Both the position numbers and the translations under genes were made by a program. The notes below the pieces were generated by a model. The model saw only the letters and a program-made list of their open reading frames with translations, did no database searches and was not told where the DNA came from. From the NCBI RefSeq assembly GCF_024584705.1, contig NZ_CP097384.1:310001-374000 (forward strand): 64,000 nt of DNA. Direction: 5' to 3'. Position 1 is the first letter of the stretch, and every line of letters starts with the position of its first letter. Shown piece after piece: positions 9,296 through 17,704 of this stretch. Source of the DNA: Blastopirellula sp. J2-11. Its GTDB lineage: Bacteria > Planctomycetota > Planctomycetia > Pirellulales > Pirellulaceae.

Positions 9296-9844
9296 ATGGA
9301 TAATCAGGCCGAAGAAAATCCGTTCGCGTCGCCGTCCGTGGTCCATATTCGGGAAGCTCCTAAACCCCCTGTGTTCACAATCGGCGTATCGCCGATCGAT
9401 ATCCGCGGCATTTGCTCGGTATGCGCAGCCGCAGCGCCACATGATTGTGAGCAGCGTTACCGTATAGCGAAGTTGATCGTGCGCTATTCGCTGTGCGAGC
9501 ATTGTCTTTGGCGCCGCAAATGGCAGCGTCTTCAGGCCTTCTTTGAAAATATGATCATCTATGGACTCTTCTCGCTCTTAATTTGGATCCCAATTTTCGC
9601 CTTGATTGCGCTGACTGATTTCCTGTTTTCCAGTTCTTACAGGGATGGGATACGAACAGGCGAATGGAGCGTCATCGCGCATCTGTTTGGCATCGGCGTT
9701 TTGATTGTTACTAGCATCTTGTTGCGGATCCCCTGCGTTTTTTTTCAACCTCCCGTTTCCAAAGAAAACGGGATTTACCAGGTCTTTCCGCGAGCGCCGA
9801 CGTTTGAAGCAGCTCTTCGTGATCATCGCGAGGCGTCGGCATGA
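9296..9844 (+). CDS. NPFASP-motif small membrane protein, paralogue 1
   Basis: A 182-residue protein opening with the motif ENPFASP (residues 7-13). A domain of about 60 residues with two CxxC pairs follows (ICSVCAA... and SLCEHCLWRRKWQR), which looks like a zinc ribbon. Two strong membrane segments come next, at roughly 90-115 and 130-150. It is the first of four tandem homologous genes. Its stop overlaps the start of the second in an ATGA, which implies translational coupling. Short proteins with an N-terminal NP[FY]xSP motif recur in planctomycetes, but I know of no assigned function. Confidence 0.75.
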   Translation: MDNQAEENPFASPSVVHIREAPKPPVFTIGVSPIDIRGICSVCAAAAPHDCEQRYRIAKLIVRYSLCEHCLWRRKWQRLQAFFENMIIYGLFSLLIWIPIFALIALTDFLFSSSYRDGIRTGEWSVIAHLFGIGVLIVTSILLRIPCVFFQPPVSKENGIYQVFPRAPTFEAALRDHREASA

Positions 9845-10365
9845 CTTCGGCCGATGATAACCCGTTCGCATCGCCGCATGCCGTTCAGACAAATCGTGAT
9901 GCGCCCAAGCAAATCGAAGGTGCGTCGCCGCTAGACGTTCGCGGTTTTTGCTACACCTGCGGCGCCGTCGGCGAACAAGACTTTCAGCAGTCGTTCTATT
10001 GGGGACGGCTGTTGGTCGACTACTCGCTTTGCCAAAATTGCCTTTGGCGCCGGCCCTGGCAACGAGCTTCGTTGTTGGTGAACGGCTCGCTGACGATCGC
10101 AGGTTTCTTGATCTCTGGGTATGCGGTAATCCTCGTCCGTTTGATCCTGGGAGGATGGAGCGATGGTTTCGCCAGACTGCTCGTGTCATTGGGAATCGTG
10201 GTCGCGATCGCCACCGGATTTTTGGTGCTTGCGAACATCGTGCTCCGGCTGTTTGCGGTATTCCATTGGTATCCGACCAGTGTCGGCCGCGGGGTTTATC
10301 GACTCACATCGCTGAACCGAAATTTCGCCGAGAACTATTTTCGCGGACTAGCGGAGGAAGAATGA
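9841..10365 (+). CDS. NPFASP-motif small membrane protein, paralogue 2
   Basis: A 174-residue protein, closest to paralogue 1. It has DNPFASP at residues 6-12, then the SPLDVRGFCYTCGAVG and YSLCQNCLWRRPWQR blocks that carry two CxxC pairs, then two membrane segments and a short C-terminal tail. The ATG lies within the stop of paralogue 1, and its own stop overlaps the start of paralogue 3, both as ATGA. This makes a tightly coupled operon. A membrane-anchored zinc ribbon is the best structural guess. Function unknown. Confidence 0.75.
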   Translation: MTSADDNPFASPHAVQTNRDAPKQIEGASPLDVRGFCYTCGAVGEQDFQQSFYWGRLLVDYSLCQNCLWRRPWQRASLLVNGSLTIAGFLISGYAVILVRLILGGWSDGFARLLVSLGIVVAIATGFLVLANIVLRLFAVFHWYPTSVGRGVYRLTSLNRNFAENYFRGLAEEE

Positions 10366-10955
10366 CGGAGCCGCCGGAAAATCCGTTCGCTTCACCTGGC
10401 GTCGATCAAACCTTTGAGTATGCTCCCGACGCAGAGTCTGCGCATAACGCCCGGTTTACGATTGAAATGGGAAAGATTGTCGGAGACTCGCCGCTGGCAT
10501 TGCCGATGGTTTGCTTGCACTGCGCGGCCAATATCAAAGAAAACTTGGGCGAGCGGATGATCGACAGTTTTGGGCGTCCAACATTGCGAAAGAATGAACA
10601 AGAGGGACCGCTATCCGTCTCTTATTCGATTTGTCCAGAATGTGGGGAGAAAGCACAGGTTTGGCAGCGTCGACGTGGAATCGCCCTTTGTGTCCTCGTA
10701 TGTCTTTTGATCGCTGGACCGGTGTCCCTTGGTCTGCTGTTCGCGGTTTTCTATTCGCCCACTGGTCTCGACCGCGCGGCTTTAATATTCGCCTTCGTCT
10801 TTATCTTTATCTTTATTGTTGACGTCGGCGGAATTTATGGTGTCGCCTATTGCGAAGCGAAGGCGCCAAATCGACTTGCCTTGTCCAGGGCCGTTGGAGA
10901 TACAATGGTGCTCTCTGGCGCAGGCAGAAAATTTGTCGAGCGATTTCAAGAATGA
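10362..10955 (+). CDS. NPFASP-motif small membrane protein, paralogue 3
   Basis: The ATG at 10362 overlaps the stop of paralogue 2. The resulting 197-residue protein starts TEPPENPFASPGVD. An open frame runs 138 codons further upstream but overlaps paralogue 2 entirely and is rejected. Two CxxC pairs (VCLHCAAN and SICPECGEKAQVWQRRRG) sit farther apart than in paralogues 1 and 2. Two membrane helices, one with an unusual Phe/Ile-only run, and a conserved tail (GDTMVLSGAGRKFVERF) follow. With paralogue 4 it forms a second subfamily. Confidence 0.75.
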   Translation: MTEPPENPFASPGVDQTFEYAPDAESAHNARFTIEMGKIVGDSPLALPMVCLHCAANIKENLGERMIDSFGRPTLRKNEQEGPLSVSYSICPECGEKAQVWQRRRGIALCVLVCLLIAGPVSLGLLFAVFYSPTGLDRAALIFAFVFIFIFIVDVGGIYGVAYCEAKAPNRLALSRAVGDTMVLSGAGRKFVERFQE

Positions 10956-10983
10956 TCGACGATTGTTACCTCGGGAACATCAA

Positions 10984-11571
10984 GTGAACCAACCGCCTGA
11001 AAACCCGTATGCTTCGCCTAGCGTCGATGAGACCTTGGAGGGGGACCCGGTCCTCGACGCGGAAGTCATGTGGAACGAAGAGTTTGCCATGCGTGTGGGG
11101 AATATCGTCGGTAATTCTCCTCTGTCCTTGCCCGATGTCTGTTTGTACTGCGCCGCTGATATCGTCGACGATCTGGGAATCCGACAGAGCGATAAATTCT
11201 ATCGACTTCGATTGTTGGAAGCGGAGAAACCCGTATCCATGAGCGTCTCCTATTCGGTCTGCTCGAAGTGTATCGAAGCTGCTCAGTCGTGGCGCCGCCG
11301 ACGTGGAAAATCGCTTTATTTCATTCTGGCCACTGTCGTGGGCGGAGCCATTTCTTTTGCGGGTATGGTCACCCTTTCGGACGGGGAACATAGTCCCAAC
11401 AGCATATTTACAGGGCTTTTCGGATTATTCGCCACGGCAGGCGTCGGCGGATTTTTTTGCGTCGCCTATTGCGAATCGCAATTGCCCAAAGGTCTCGCCT
11501 TGAAGAAGTTTGCCGGCGATACGATGACTCTCACTGGCGCGGGCTGGAAATTCATTCAGCGATTTCGTTGA
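10984..11571 (+). CDS. NPYASP-motif small membrane protein, paralogue 4
   Basis: The GTG at 10984 gives a 195-residue protein beginning NQPPENPYASPSVDE that aligns with paralogue 3 throughout. The open frame extends 56 codons upstream but would overlap paralogue 3. CxxC pairs appear as VCLYCAAD and SVCSKCIEAAQSWRRRRG, and the tail FAGDTMTLTGAGWKFIQRF matches paralogue 3. Twenty-eight bases separate it from paralogue 3. The alternative start codon suggests modest expression. Function unknown. Confidence 0.72.
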   Translation: MNQPPENPYASPSVDETLEGDPVLDAEVMWNEEFAMRVGNIVGNSPLSLPDVCLYCAADIVDDLGIRQSDKFYRLRLLEAEKPVSMSVSYSVCSKCIEAAQSWRRRRGKSLYFILATVVGGAISFAGMVTLSDGEHSPNSIFTGLFGLFATAGVGGFFCVAYCESQLPKGLALKKFAGDTMTLTGAGWKFIQRFR

Positions 11572-11659
11572 GTATCCTCTGCCGATGCGCAGCAGAACCA
11601 GAACGCGTTACAATTCAGTTGGAATGGGGCGACGCAACCAACAACAGTAGAGCAACCCG

Positions 11660-12463
11660 ATGCAAGGCGAACGAATTCCGATCGGCGAAGTAACCTTAAA
11701 CGTCGTCATCCGCGGCGAGGGAGAGCCAGTCCTCTTGGCGCATGGGTTTCCGCTGGACCATTCGATGTGGGAAGCGCAGATCAACGTGTTGGCGGCCGAA
11801 GGGTACCAAGTGATTGCGCCCGATCTACGTGGTTTTGGGGAGAGTGACCCCGCGGCCGACAAAACGACGATGGCCCAGTTTGCTGACGATCTGTCGCGTC
11901 TACTGGCCAAGTTGAACGTGACGCGACCGGTCACCTTTTGCGGGCTCTCGATGGGCGGCTACATCGCGTGGCAGTTCTTTCAGCGGCATCGCACGCGGCT
12001 GGCGCGGTTGATTCTATGCGACACGCGGGCCAACGATGATGACGAGAAAGTAGCGCGTGGGCGCCTAGTAATGGCGGCCGAAGTCGAACGATTTGGCGTC
12101 ACTAAAGTTCCCAGCACAATGGTCCCCAAGCTCCTCTCGCCGATCTCGCTGGAGAAGAACGCCGCCGTCGTGCAGTCGCTAGAAGCGATGATCTTGCAGC
12201 AAGATCCCGCCGGAGTCGCCGCCGCGCAGCGCGGCATGGCCGAGCGAGAAAATGTGGTCCATCTACTACCAACCATCGACGTTCCGACGCTGGTGATTTG
12301 CGGTGAGGTCGACTCGATTACGCCGCCCGACGTGATGCAAGAGATCGCCGCCGCGATTGTCGACGCGAAATATGTAGAAATCGCCGGAGCCGGACATATG
12401 GCGCCGATGGAGCGCGCCGTCGAAGTGACCACGGCGATACTCGACTTCTTGAAGACGAGTTAA
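11660..12463 (+). CDS. Alpha/beta-fold hydrolase
   Basis: A 267-residue single-domain alpha/beta hydrolase. The oxyanion-hole motif HGFPLDHSMW is at 28-37, the nucleophile elbow GLSMGG has Ser97, the acid is probably Asp in GEVDSITPP, and the catalytic His is in GAGHMAPME near the C-terminus. The family includes esterases, 3-oxoadipate enol-lactonases and haloperoxidase-like enzymes. The VIAPDLRGFGESD block is closest to enol-lactonase or general esterase annotations, so the substrate is open. No signal peptide is seen, so the enzyme is cytoplasmic. It follows the NPFASP operon by 88 bases and may be transcribed separately. Confidence 0.88.
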   Translation: MQGERIPIGEVTLNVVIRGEGEPVLLAHGFPLDHSMWEAQINVLAAEGYQVIAPDLRGFGESDPAADKTTMAQFADDLSRLLAKLNVTRPVTFCGLSMGGYIAWQFFQRHRTRLARLILCDTRANDDDEKVARGRLVMAAEVERFGVTKVPSTMVPKLLSPISLEKNAAVVQSLEAMILQQDPAGVAAAQRGMAERENVVHLLPTIDVPTLVICGEVDSITPPDVMQEIAAAIVDAKYVEIAGAGHMAPMERAVEVTTAILDFLKTS

Positions 12464-12474
12464 CCAAGTAGGGG

Positions 12475-12652
12475 CCGCTGTGCGGACCAAGTTAAGCGAA
12501 CGATTTGGATATTAAAATCAATTTGAGTAGCACGCTCAGAGCGGAGCGATAGGCGTGGTGGAACGGCAACCAACGAAACCAGACCATCACTTCGTTCGGA
12601 GCGCGCCACATTCCGTGAGAATGGTTGGCTCTTCTGATGGACCGCACAGCGG
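12475..12652. repeat. Non-coding spacer bounded by 15-base inverted repeat
   Basis: Between the convergent hydrolase and ptsI genes, the 15 bases at 12475-12489 are matched in inverse at 12638-12652 with one mismatch. The interior holds only weak further pairing. Its position resembles the palindrome at 2661, but the arms differ in sequence. It may be a decayed mobile element or a bidirectional transcript-end structure. Confidence 0.4.
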
Positions 12653-12670
12653 ATCCTACAAAAGGCGACC

Positions 12671-14449
12671 TTAGCCATCGGTATCGAGCTTCGCGATATC
12701 GGGCGAGATCTCTTCCAACTCCATTCGCAAGAATCGCTTCACCTGGTTGGTTGTTTTCATTTGCAGCGCGCGAGCCAATAGCGACTCGGCTCGTTCGATA
12801 GTAATCTGTGAGGCAAGTTGTTTGATCGTCGGCACAAACGCAGGGCTCATGCTGAAACTGCGGAGCCCCATTCCTAGCAGCAGGATGAATGCGCGCGGTT
12901 GGCCCGCCATCTCACCGCACAGGGTAACGGGAACGCGGGCCATGTTGCAGGCGCGGATGACGTCATTCAGCGTATGCACGACCGCCGGCGCGAGCGGTTG
13001 GCACAGGTTGCTGACCTTCGGGTTGTCACGATCGGCGGCCATGAGATATTGGACCAGGTCGTTGGAGCCGATCGAGACGAAGTCGACCAGATCGAGCATC
13101 GAACGGATCACGACTGCGGCGGCGGGAACTTCGAGCATCATGCCAACTTTGACGTCCGAGAACGGCTTTTTCTCTTCGGTCAGACGGCGTTGAGCGCGGC
13201 GCACGAAGCTGCGGATTTTGCGGAGTTCCTCGACCGTCGTGATCATTGGGAACATCATACGGACTTCGCTTCCTTCGATGTCGACGCCTGATTGCAGGAT
13301 CGCTCGAATTTGTGACATGAAGAACTCGGGATGCTCAAACGAAAGTCGAACGCTGCGCCACCCCATAAACGGGTTCGCCTCGTTGTGGTTGTGACCGAGA
13401 TAAGCGACGGTTTTGTCGCCGCCAATGTCGAGCGTACGAATCGTCACGCTGCGGTTGGGACTGGCGTTAATGACCTGACGATAGATGCCGATCTGCTCCG
13501 CTTCGTCCGGAACGTTCTCGTGCGTCAGATAGAGGTATTCCGTTCGATAGAGGCCGACTCCGCCGGCGCCCATCGCCGAGGCCGCTTCGGCGTCTTGCGC
13601 GTTGTTGATGTTGGCCATCAACTCGATATCTTGACCACAAGCGGTGCACGCCGGCAAATCACGATTGGCGGCCAGCTGATCCTTCAGGTCAAAGAATTCG
13701 CGTTCCAACTTGCGATAGGCCGACAACTCTTCCGCTTCGGGATTAACGACAACGATCCCTTCGCCGCCGTTGACGACGATTGTGTCGCCTGTTTTGACCC
13801 GGGCCGCGATCCCGGGTACTCCAGAGACCGCCGGAATGCCGCGACTACGAGCGATGATCGCGGCGTGGCTCGTCTGACTGCCGCGCTCGGTCACGATCCC
13901 GTGAACGTCAGCGTCTCCCAGCGCGACCGCTTGGGAGGGAAGCAATTCGTCAGCAACGACGATCAGGGGCCCCTTTAAACAGCCGTCTCCCCCATCGGGA
14001 TCGTTAAGGACATCGGTCAGATAGGCGCTCAGGCGGACGATGACATCGCGGATGTCATTCAGTCGCTCCTGTAGGTAGGGATCCCCCATCCGGGAAAAAA
14101 GTTGCGTGTATTCATCGAGGAGTCGATGGAGAGCGCCTTGGGCGGTCATTCGCTCGTCAACGATCCACTGTCGGATTTTGTTGGTGAAGGCGGGATCGCG
14201 CAGTATCGTGCGATGAGCGGCGAAAATCGCTGCTTCGTCTTTGCCTACTTGGCTTTCGACCTTCGACTGCAACGCGCTCAGATCCGAGGAGGTTTGGTCT
14301 CTGGCCGTCTCGTAGCGCGCGAGTTCCTGGGTGATCTCGTGGGGATCTAATTTCGTCTTTTCCGGATTCACGAAAATTTCGAGAATGCAGTAGGCGGTGC
14401 CGACTGCGACTCCGGGGGAGACTGCTATCCCCTTATGTAGGTCTGACAA
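12671..14449 (-). CDS. ptsI: Phosphoenolpyruvate-protein phosphotransferase (PTS enzyme I)
   Basis: A 592-residue enzyme I, about the length of the E. coli protein. It takes phosphate from phosphoenolpyruvate on an active-site His and passes it to HPr. The phospho-histidine motif ERGSQTSHAAIIARSRGIPAV puts the active residue at His195. The PEP-binding half shows GGVGLYRTEYLYL and TIRTLDIGGDK, and the catalytic Cys511 sits in VTLCGEMAGQP. The N-terminal HPr-binding helical domain is intact. HPr and enzyme II genes are not adjacent within this window, so the partner is encoded elsewhere and may serve regulation rather than sugar import. The gene is divergent from the acyl-chain operon at 14716. 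Confidence 0.95.
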   Translation of the reverse strand: MSDLHKGIAVSPGVAVGTAYCILEIFVNPEKTKLDPHEITQELARYETARDQTSSDLSALQSKVESQVGKDEAAIFAAHRTILRDPAFTNKIRQWIVDERMTAQGALHRLLDEYTQLFSRMGDPYLQERLNDIRDVIVRLSAYLTDVLNDPDGGDGCLKGPLIVVADELLPSQAVALGDADVHGIVTERGSQTSHAAIIARSRGIPAVSGVPGIAARVKTGDTIVVNGGEGIVVVNPEAEELSAYRKLEREFFDLKDQLAANRDLPACTACGQDIELMANINNAQDAEAASAMGAGGVGLYRTEYLYLTHENVPDEAEQIGIYRQVINASPNRSVTIRTLDIGGDKTVAYLGHNHNEANPFMGWRSVRLSFEHPEFFMSQIRAILQSGVDIEGSEVRMMFPMITTVEELRKIRSFVRRAQRRLTEEKKPFSDVKVGMMLEVPAAAVVIRSMLDLVDFVSIGSNDLVQYLMAADRDNPKVSNLCQPLAPAVVHTLNDVIRACNMARVPVTLCGEMAGQPRAFILLLGMGLRSFSMSPAFVPTIKQLASQITIERAESLLARALQMKTTNQVKRFLRMELEEISPDIAKLDTDG

Positions 14450-14715
14450 GGTCGAAAAATCCGCCGTTAACGTGGGGTTTGGAAGCGATACATCCGCTCG
14501 CGATTATAGTAGGGATTCGACCTGGACATACCCTAAGGCCACATTTTCCCGTCTGTTGATACGAAGCGAATTGGAGTAAAGTTTGCATAGCCGCGAACTG
14601 CTAAATGGCGCTCTTTAACCAGCTTGTGACGTTTTTTCAGCGTGGCTATACTAGTGAGCTTTGACTTTCGGACCTAGTTAACACTAGGGATTAGGTAGAA
14701 TTTTGGGACGCCGGC

Positions 14716-15192
14716 ATGCGATTCACCCTGATTGATCGAATCACCGATCTGGTTCCGGGGGAGCGAATTATGGCGACCAAATGCCTTTCGCTCGCCGAAG
14801 AATATTTAGAGGATCACTTTCCCAAGTTCCCGGTTATGCCGGGCGTATTGATGCTGGAAGCGATGACGCAAACCAGCGCTTGGCTGATCCGTGCTTCGGA
14901 GGATTTCGCGCATAGCGTGGTCATTCTGCAGGAAGCGCGCAACGTCAAATACGCTGACTTTGTCGAACCGGGGGAAGTACTGACGGTTACCGCCGATTGG
15001 GTCAAGCAAGAAGGAAGCCTGACCTCGCTGAAGGTAAAAGGAACCGTGGCCGGCAACATGGCGGTCAGCGCAAAATTGGTGTTGCAGCGCTATAACCTGG
15101 GTGGGGATGAGTTGACTCCCACCGATCGGTTTGCAATCGGCAAGTTAAAAGAAGATTTCAACTTACTGTATCCTGAAGGCGGCCGCGCTTAG
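14716..15192 (+). CDS. Hotdog-fold 3-hydroxyacyl-ACP dehydratase-like protein (FabZ/FabA type)
   Basis: A 158-residue hotdog protein. The catalytic pair of FabZ-type dehydratases is present: His34 in LEDHFPKFPVMPG and Glu48 in LMLEAMTQT. It is first in a four-gene operon with an acyl carrier protein, a second hotdog protein and a ketoacyl synthase, so it probably acts on carrier-bound acyl chains in the cytoplasm. The divergence from housekeeping FabZ (no FabZ-like N-terminal Ile-rich start, unusual tail) suggests a specialised lipid or secondary metabolite. The acyl carrier gene starts 101 bases downstream. Confidence 0.85.
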   Translation: MRFTLIDRITDLVPGERIMATKCLSLAEEYLEDHFPKFPVMPGVLMLEAMTQTSAWLIRASEDFAHSVVILQEARNVKYADFVEPGEVLTVTADWVKQEGSLTSLKVKGTVAGNMAVSAKLVLQRYNLGGDELTPTDRFAIGKLKEDFNLLYPEGGRA

Positions 15193-15293
15193 CCGGCTTG
15201 CTTAAGAAAGCCGCGGTGCGGCAAGCGACGATCTCACTCACCTTGGGTGAGAAGCCATATATTTCCTGGTTCAGCTTTGGAGAACGCATTCAG

Positions 15294-15680
15294 ATGCCGA
15301 CGGAACAAGAAGTCTTCGAGAAGGTTCGCGAGGCCTTAGTCGACGCCCTGGGAGTTGACGAAGATGAAGTAACTCCGGAAGCGACGATGGTCGGCGACCT
15401 CGGCGCGGAATCCATTGACTTCCTCGATATCGTCTTCCGACTAGAGAAGGCCTTTAGCATCGAGATTCCTCGGGCGGAATTGTTCCCCGAAGATATCTTG
15501 ACGAACGCCGAATACGTCAACGACGGAAAAGTCACTCCTGAGGGACTTTCTGAATTGAAAAAGCGGATGGCCTTCGCCGACCTGTCGAAGTTTGAACAAA
15601 ACCCGCAGGTATCGGAATTCGGTAACTTGCTGACGGTGAACGACATGTGCAAATATGTCGAGAGCAAGTTAGCTGCGTAA
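15294..15680 (+). CDS. Acyl carrier protein with C-terminal extension
   Basis: The ATG at 15294 is chosen because a GGAGAA ribosome-binding site lies just before it and the acyl carrier domain starts at once. The frame is open 32 codons upstream without a good signal. The phosphopantetheine site is Ser40 in GDLGAESIDFLDIVF. At 128 residues it is about 50 longer than a normal carrier. The extra segment (residues 80-128, ending NDMCKYVESKL) replaces the usual short last helix and may dock a dedicated partner enzyme. It lies between two hotdog genes, supporting a role as the carrier of this pathway. Confidence 0.9.
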   Translation: MPTEQEVFEKVREALVDALGVDEDEVTPEATMVGDLGAESIDFLDIVFRLEKAFSIEIPRAELFPEDILTNAEYVNDGKVTPEGLSELKKRMAFADLSKFEQNPQVSEFGNLLTVNDMCKYVESKLAA

Positions 15681-15698
15681 CGAGTCGTTGATCTTTGT

Positions 15699-15721
15699 GC
15701 TGATCGCAATCGGCGATCAGC
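15699..15721 (+). other. Intra-operon hairpin between acyl carrier and second hotdog gene
   Basis: A perfect 9-base stem (15699-15707 with 15713-15721) has a 5-base loop and no following T-run, so it is not a classic terminator. It sits in the 69-base gap of the operon and could protect the upstream transcript end or tune expression of the downstream genes. Confidence 0.5.
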
Positions 15722-15749
15722 GCGAAGGTCCGCTTGGAAGGGATCGGGA

Positions 15750-16286
15750 ATGCGTTGGTATTGGGTTGATCAGTTCCTCGAATTCGAGAGCGGAAAATCG
15801 GCCAAATCGATCAAATCGATTTCGCTTGCCGAAGAACATCTGCATGACCACTTCCAAGGCATTCCTATCATGCCCCACTCGTTGGTCATTGAGGGGATCG
15901 CCCAAACCGGCGGACTTCTAGTCGCCCAGTACTATGATTTTCGAGAACGCGTCATTCTGGCGAAAGTGTCGAAAGCGATCTTCCACTTTGCTGCAGTCCC
16001 CGGCACGCAACTGATTTACTCGGTCGAGGCGCATGATATCCGCGAAGATGGCGCCTATATCTCGGCGACCAGCCACTGTGGAGAGCGATTGCATGCCGAG
16101 GTCGAATTGTTCTTTGCTCATCTGGACGAGCAAGACAATGACCGAGAACTGTTTGATACCGCCGATTTGCTGCAACTGCTGCGACTTTATCGGCTCTTCG
16201 ACATCGGCAGAAAACCGGACGGATCGCCGATCCAACCGCCGCAATACATGCTGGATGCGGAAGCGGCCTCCTTAGGTCGAAATTAG
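15750..16286 (+). CDS. Second hotdog-fold dehydratase-like protein
   Basis: A 178-residue hotdog protein related to the one at 14716. It keeps the same spacing of catalytic residues, His34 in LHDHFQGIPIMPH and Glu48 in LVIEGIAQTGG. The Pro-His in place of Pro-Gly after the active-site Met is unusual, and a C-terminal tail of about 30 residues (IQPPQYMLDAEAASL) is added. Two different hotdog proteins flanking one carrier suggest either a heterodimeric dehydratase or successive steps. It is third in the operon, and the ketoacyl synthase follows 130 bases later. Confidence 0.84.
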   Translation: MRWYWVDQFLEFESGKSAKSIKSISLAEEHLHDHFQGIPIMPHSLVIEGIAQTGGLLVAQYYDFRERVILAKVSKAIFHFAAVPGTQLIYSVEAHDIREDGAYISATSHCGERLHAEVELFFAHLDEQDNDRELFDTADLLQLLRLYRLFDIGRKPDGSPIQPPQYMLDAEAASLGRN

Positions 16287-16416
16287 CCGCGCTCGGTGCT
16301 CGATCGGGCCGATAATATGAAGACGGAGCGGACTGGCCTGTATCTTTTGACGGCTTGTCTGCGTCTAATAATCGGTAATGTCCGCTTAGTTTCTCTTGTT
16401 TGGAGCTCCAGTCGTC

Positions 16417-17703
16417 ATGAGTCGACGAGTCGTCATCACTGGAATCGGTATGATCAATCCGATGGGGCACGACGTCGAGACCGTCTGGTCTGGCCTGAAA
16501 GAATCGAAGTCGGGCGTCGCCCGGACGACGGTTTTTGACGCTTCTAACTTTCCCACGAAAATCTCGGCCGAAGTGCGCGGTTGGAGCATCGACAAATGCG
16601 GTGAAGATCTCGATCGCTGGGAGAACATTGGTCGCCATACAAAATTTGCGATCGGCGCCGCCAAGCAGGCGGTTTCCGACTCCGGCGTGATGGACGGTTC
16701 GCTCGATCCGACGCGATTGGGGGTTTATCTCGGCTGTGGAGAAGGGGATCAGGACTTTTTCGCCTTCACCACGATGGTGACCGCCGCGATGTCTGTCGAA
16801 GGTGAATTCGACAAAGCCGCTTTCATTCGCAAAGGATTGGAAACGCTCAATCCTCGCCGCGAACTAGAGCAAGAGCCGAGCATGCCCAGCGCCCACTTAG
16901 CGTCGCTGTTCAACGCTCAAGGCCCGAACGCGAACTGCTTGACCGCTTGTGCTGCTAGCAGTCAGGCGATCGGCGAAGCGACCGAACTGATTCGACGTGG
17001 GACCGTAGATGTAATGCTTTCTGGCGGCGCTCACAGCATGATTCACCCGTTTGGCGTCACCGGCTTTAACCTGTTGACCGCGCTGTCGACCAGCAATGAC
17101 GATCCGACGAAAGCGTCGCGTCCCTTTGATCGGTTGCGCGACGGTTTTGTCCTGGGCGAAGGCTCATCGATGGTCGTGCTCGAAGAGCTGGAGCACGCCA
17201 AAGCTCGCGGCGCCCATATCTATGGCGAAGTCTTGGGGTACGGCACCACGGCGGATGCGTTTCGAATTACCGACACGCACCCCGAAGGTCGCGGCGCGAT
17301 CAGTTGCATGAAAATGGCGATGACCGACGCCAAAGCGAACGTCGAAGACATTGACTATGTCAACGCCCACGGCACCAGCACCGAAGTCAACGACAAGGTC
17401 GAGTCGCTTGCTTGCCGTCAGGTCTTTGGCGCAATGGCCGACAAGATTCCGGTTTCCAGCACCAAAAGCATGATGGGGCATTTGATCGCCGCCGCCGGAG
17501 TGACCGAAGCGATCGTCTGCTTGCTGGCGATTCGCGATAACGTGCTGCCGCCGACGATCAACTACGAAAACCCGGATCCAAATTGCGATTTGGACTACAT
17601 CCCCAACTTCGCGCGCGACGCGAAAGTCGACATCGCACTAAATAACAGTTTCGGTTTCGGCGGCCAGAACATCACGCTCTGTCTTGGTCGATTCAAAGCG
17701 TGA
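16417..17703 (+). CDS. Beta-ketoacyl-ACP synthase (FabF/KS family)
   Basis: The ATG at 16417, preceded by GGAG, gives 428 residues beginning SRRVVITGIGMINPMG, the standard ketoacyl synthase start. The Cys-His-His triad is complete: Cys178 in LTACAASSQAIG, His in NAHGTSTEVND, His in MMGHLIAAAGV. The enzyme condenses malonyl-carrier with an acyl chain. The surrounding hotdog and carrier genes make this a minimal elongation set without its own reductase or malonyl transferase, which would have to be borrowed from primary metabolism. The stop lies one base from the convergent PQQ-repeat gene, so the two transcripts must overlap at their ends. Confidence 0.93.
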   Translation: MSRRVVITGIGMINPMGHDVETVWSGLKESKSGVARTTVFDASNFPTKISAEVRGWSIDKCGEDLDRWENIGRHTKFAIGAAKQAVSDSGVMDGSLDPTRLGVYLGCGEGDQDFFAFTTMVTAAMSVEGEFDKAAFIRKGLETLNPRRELEQEPSMPSAHLASLFNAQGPNANCLTACAASSQAIGEATELIRRGTVDVMLSGGAHSMIHPFGVTGFNLLTALSTSNDDPTKASRPFDRLRDGFVLGEGSSMVVLEELEHAKARGAHIYGEVLGYGTTADAFRITDTHPEGRGAISCMKMAMTDAKANVEDIDYVNAHGTSTEVNDKVESLACRQVFGAMADKIPVSSTKSMMGHLIAAAGVTEAIVCLLAIRDNVLPPTINYENPDPNCDLDYIPNFARDAKVDIALNNSFGFGGQNITLCLGRFKA

Positions 17704-17704
17704 G

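Noticed and set aside
14655-14690. Possible promoter boxes (TTGACT and a TAGAAT) upstream of the first hotdog gene
   Set aside because: The boxes are too far apart (about 29 bases) to be a sigma-70 pair, so no promoter is called.
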